A DNA stretch of 6,790 bases from Globobulimina sp. (Eukaryota; Foraminifera; Rotaliida): the NCBI GenBank assembly GCA_003354225.1, contig PIVH01000238.1:1-6790 (forward strand), read 5' to 3'. Both the position numbers and the translations under genes were made by a program. Below, piece by piece: positions 4,933 to 6,790 of this stretch (within the stretch, counting starts at the first letter, position 1; the number at the start of each line of letters is the position of its first letter). A model generated the notes under the pieces. That model ran no database searches, had not been told where the DNA came from, and saw only the letters and a list, made by a program, of their open reading frames with translations.

Positions 4933-6790
4933 ATGGCATGTCAATCAGCGTTATTATCGTTAGTATCTCTGATCTTATCCTCACTGCAAACGCCATCCCA
5001 ATCACAACGTTAAAAAATCTTTGTTTTCGCCAATACAAATACGTACAAATTAAAAACGCCAAACCACCAACAAACATAATTACTGTAAACATAGATATAA
5101 CCGTAATATTACCTGAATACATCTCTATAAACGATCCATTGGACTTATCCTCGCCATGCAGTACACCATTTGTTAACTGCATAGTGAGTCCCTGCTGGGC
5201 TGCCACCTGCACTGCCTATCCAAATGCAATATGTACTGATAATTATTGCGGTGGATGCAATGCAATATATCACGACGAAAACGGCAATCACTTAACCCCT
5301 CAAATGTGTACACGCGATGCTGTCATTGCTGTACCGCTTGCTCTCCCCATTGCCACTTCTCCCACACCGCCTCAACCATTGCCATCCGCATCTCCATATT
5401 GCTCCCACCCCTTAGGTTGGGTATATTGCTCACCCGCACCGTGTTTAGTGCTAAGCTGTCCATATTACCCCAATGCATTATGTATAAACACTTACTGCGG
5501 CCAATGCACGGCTAATTTTTACGACGCAAACAACAACAAATTAAGCCAACAACAATGCGGTACACAATCCACCACTCCATATCCAACAAGAAAGCCGATC
5601 CCAGCTCCAACAATCTGTCCTATGGGAGTTAACACCGTAAACTGTATAGTAAGTCCGTGCTCAGTGACAAACTGTCCCTCATATCCAAATGCAGTCTGCA
5701 GCAATAATTATTGCGGCGTCTGCCAAGCTGTATGGCATAACAACGGTGCTCTAGTAACCACGCAACAATGCAATAATCCCAATGGACTGCAGGAGCTACC
5801 AAACGGTCCATTTTGTGCCTTAGGATGGCACACTTGTTCGCCAACACCGTGCTCCCTCTCCAAATGTCCCGCATACCCTCAAGCCTCCTGCTATGACAAT
5901 TATTGTGGCACTTGTCAGGCTGTATGGCATATCAATGGTGCTATATTAAGCAATGCGCAATGTCCACCGCCAACACTCGCACCCACAAAAAGTCCAACCA
6001 TGGACCCAACCATGGCACCCACAAAGAGCACAGCCAATCCATCATCGGCACCAACGTCATCACCTACACCCACACCAACTGCAATGCCATCCCTCCCACC
6101 AACCCCTGGCCCCACTCCCTACCCAACACCATCACCTACACGGCCACCCACAGCCAGACCAACTACACCCAGACCAACGCCACGTACACTAAATCCAACG
6201 CCAAGGCCAACCTTGCCACCCAATTATGTGATTACACCGCAACCACGACTTATATCACCCTTTTGCGCAGCTGGCTGGGTCAATTGTTATCCTCCACCGT
6301 GTGCCACTTCGAGTTGTCCGGCACGCCCACTTGCAACCTGTGTGAATAATTATTGTGGACGTTGTTCTGCGATATGGTTGGAGGCCAATCAGTTAATGGT
6401 GACTGCGGAACAATGCAACCCGACACCACCGCCAACTTCAAAACCCACACCCAAACCTACAGCAAAACCCACACCAAAGCCAACAGCAAACCCTTCAACA
6501 TCTCCGATCACACAACGACCCACAGCAAACCCAACAAAAATGCCTATCACAAATCCAACCACAAATCCGACAAAAGCACCTATCGCAACACCATTAGTCA
6601 TCACACCAACACCGACACAAATACTCACGGCAGATCCAACAAAAGCACCTATCACAAATCCAACAAAAGCACCTGTCACAGATGCACCATCCGCAACGGT
6701 GCCGGTTGTTGTAGCACCACAAAGTACAACGAGTAGCACTGGGATCCCGACGAGTAATCCAATCATAGCACAGATAGTTACTGCGGCGCC
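4933..6790 (+). CDS. Secreted protein with five eight-cysteine modules and Pro-Thr-rich linkers, two exons, 3' end outside window; join 4933..5008, 5095..>6790
   Basis: Exon 2 is one open frame without a stop from 5095 to the window end. Exon 1 starts at an ATG in a strong eukaryotic context (CCAACCATGG). It encodes a good signal peptide (MACQSALLSLVSLILSSLQT) and joins exon 2 in frame through an 86 bp intron, giving 590 residues so far.

Five modules share the spacing C-x(6,8)-C-x4-C-x4-C-x7-C-x4-C-x2-C-x(15,16)-C, with a strong core YPxAxC-xxNYCGxC. They lie at residues 47-97, 128-180, 200-251, 266-315 and 416-466. A 100-residue Pro-Thr-rich linker separates modules 4 and 5, and another 124 residues of Pro-Thr-rich tail run to the edge. 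The linkers look like O-glycosylated or extended spacers, so a wall, matrix or surface protein is likely.

I recall similar NYCGxC-type modules in secreted proteins of algae and animals, but cannot name the family. Whether the end carries a membrane anchor is not visible. Confidence 0.75.
5009..5094 (+). other. Intron of the cysteine-rich gene (86 bp)
   Basis: The donor is GTTAAA and the acceptor ACATAG. It is phase 1 and joins C/AT into a His codon. It skips the TAA at 5011-5013 that would end the signal-peptide frame. Between 5011 and the first module, the only AG dinucleotides are at 5093-5094 and 5160-5161, and only the first keeps the frame. The donor is weaker and the size larger than for the other three introns, so this splice is the least certain of the four. 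Confidence 0.55.
5157..6416 (+). repeat. Five-copy eight-cysteine module array
   Basis: The modules lie at 5157-5309, 5400-5558, 5616-5771, 5814-5963 and 6264-6416, counted from first to last cysteine. Each has exactly eight cysteines, and the inner spacings (4, 4, 7, 4, 2) are identical in all five. Only the first gap (6 or 8) and the last (15 or 16) vary. Modules 1 and 3 share NCIVSPC; modules 3 and 4 share CQAVWH-x-NGA. Eight cysteines suggest four disulfides per module. The divergence outside the cysteines shows that the copies are old rather than recent duplicates. Confidence 0.85.
5964..6263 (+). repeat. Pro-Thr-rich linker between modules 4 and 5
   Basis: One hundred residues are dominated by PT, SPT, APT and RPT steps with hardly any bulky side chains and no cysteine. 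On the DNA this is a C- and A-rich, G-poor strand of CCA/ACA-type codons. This explains the long open frames in other phases and on the opposite strand here. Confidence 0.8.
6417..6790 (+). repeat. Pro-Thr-rich tail, running off the window
   Basis: The tail starts with KPTPKPTAKPT-type steps and then settles into an eight-residue theme (N/D-P-T-K-A/M-P-I/V-T/A) seen four times. The last 40 residues lose the repeat and become Ser/Thr/Val-rich. The protein continues past the edge. Confidence 0.75.
6634..6681 (+). repeat. 24 bp tandem repeat, two copies
   Basis: Units 6634-6657 and 6658-6681 differ at two of 24 positions, both A to G. Each encodes one eight-residue PTKAP unit, so copy changes would keep the frame. 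More diverged copies of the same unit lie upstream from about 6527. Confidence 0.8.

Noticed and set aside
4844-5212. Minus-strand frame of 122 codons with a convincing hydrophobic helix followed by YWRKQRFF
   Set aside because: It has a stop directly upstream and begins with GTG. It also lies antisense to the first cysteine module, the intron and the signal exon of the plus-strand gene. An internal ATG (near 5182) exists, so a nested gene cannot be fully excluded, but the modular plus-strand gene explains the DNA better.
5903-6349. Plus-strand His/Thr/Asn-rich frames, also at 5953-6192 and 6353-6736
   Set aside because: They are shifted readings of the low-complexity linkers. The frame with cysteine modules runs unbroken through all of them.
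6389-6766. Minus-strand frame rich in Gly-Val-Phe repeats that looks like a membrane protein
   Set aside because: It is the antisense of the Pro-Thr-rich tail. Codons for Pro and Thr read backwards give Gly, Val and similar residues without stops. The same holds for the minus-strand frame at 5915-6115.
1-6790. CRISPR arrays, transposons, insertion sequences, tRNA or rRNA genes
   Set aside because: I saw no spaced direct repeats, terminal inverted repeats, transposase-like frames or cloverleaf patterns on either strand.

Overview
The window looks like nuclear DNA of a gene-dense microbial eukaryote. The reading frames use the standard code, and four short GT-AG introns (64, 69, 66 and 86 bp) restore good reading frames in three genes. 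The DNA is AT-rich except for the last gene, and there is no bacterial-style operon or ribosome-binding site. A secreted protein with long Pro-Thr-rich linkers around cysteine modules is a style I associate with SAR-type protists (stramenopiles, rhizarians). That placement is inference, and I cannot name the organism.

Layout: (1) 2-394, + strand: the 3' end of a gene whose product ends in the C-terminal half of a RhoGAP-like domain. (2) 624-1097, +: an intact gene for a 157-residue secreted protein of unknown family with six cysteines after the signal peptide. (3) 1281-4122, - strand: a three-exon gene for a 902-residue type I membrane protein of unknown family. Its signal peptide sits on a small first exon that appears only after splicing. 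(4) 4189-4512, +: a two-exon gene for an 85-residue DPM2-like protein, the small membrane subunit of dolichol-phosphate-mannose synthase. (5) 4933 to the window end, +: a two-exon gene, cut by the window edge, for a secreted protein with five eight-cysteine modules and Pro-Thr-rich linkers.

Genes 2 and 3 converge, with only 183 bp between their stop codons. Genes 3 and 4 diverge, with 66 bp between their start codons, so they probably share a promoter. Genes 4 and 5 run in the same direction across a 420 bp gap.

Three of the five products (2, 3 and 5) enter the secretory pathway, and DPM2 serves mannose donor synthesis in the ER for N-glycans, GPI anchors and O-mannose. The common theme is surface or extracellular proteins, but nothing in the sequence proves that they work together. 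The parts most likely to be undescribed are the 902-residue surface protein and the five-module cysteine-rich protein.
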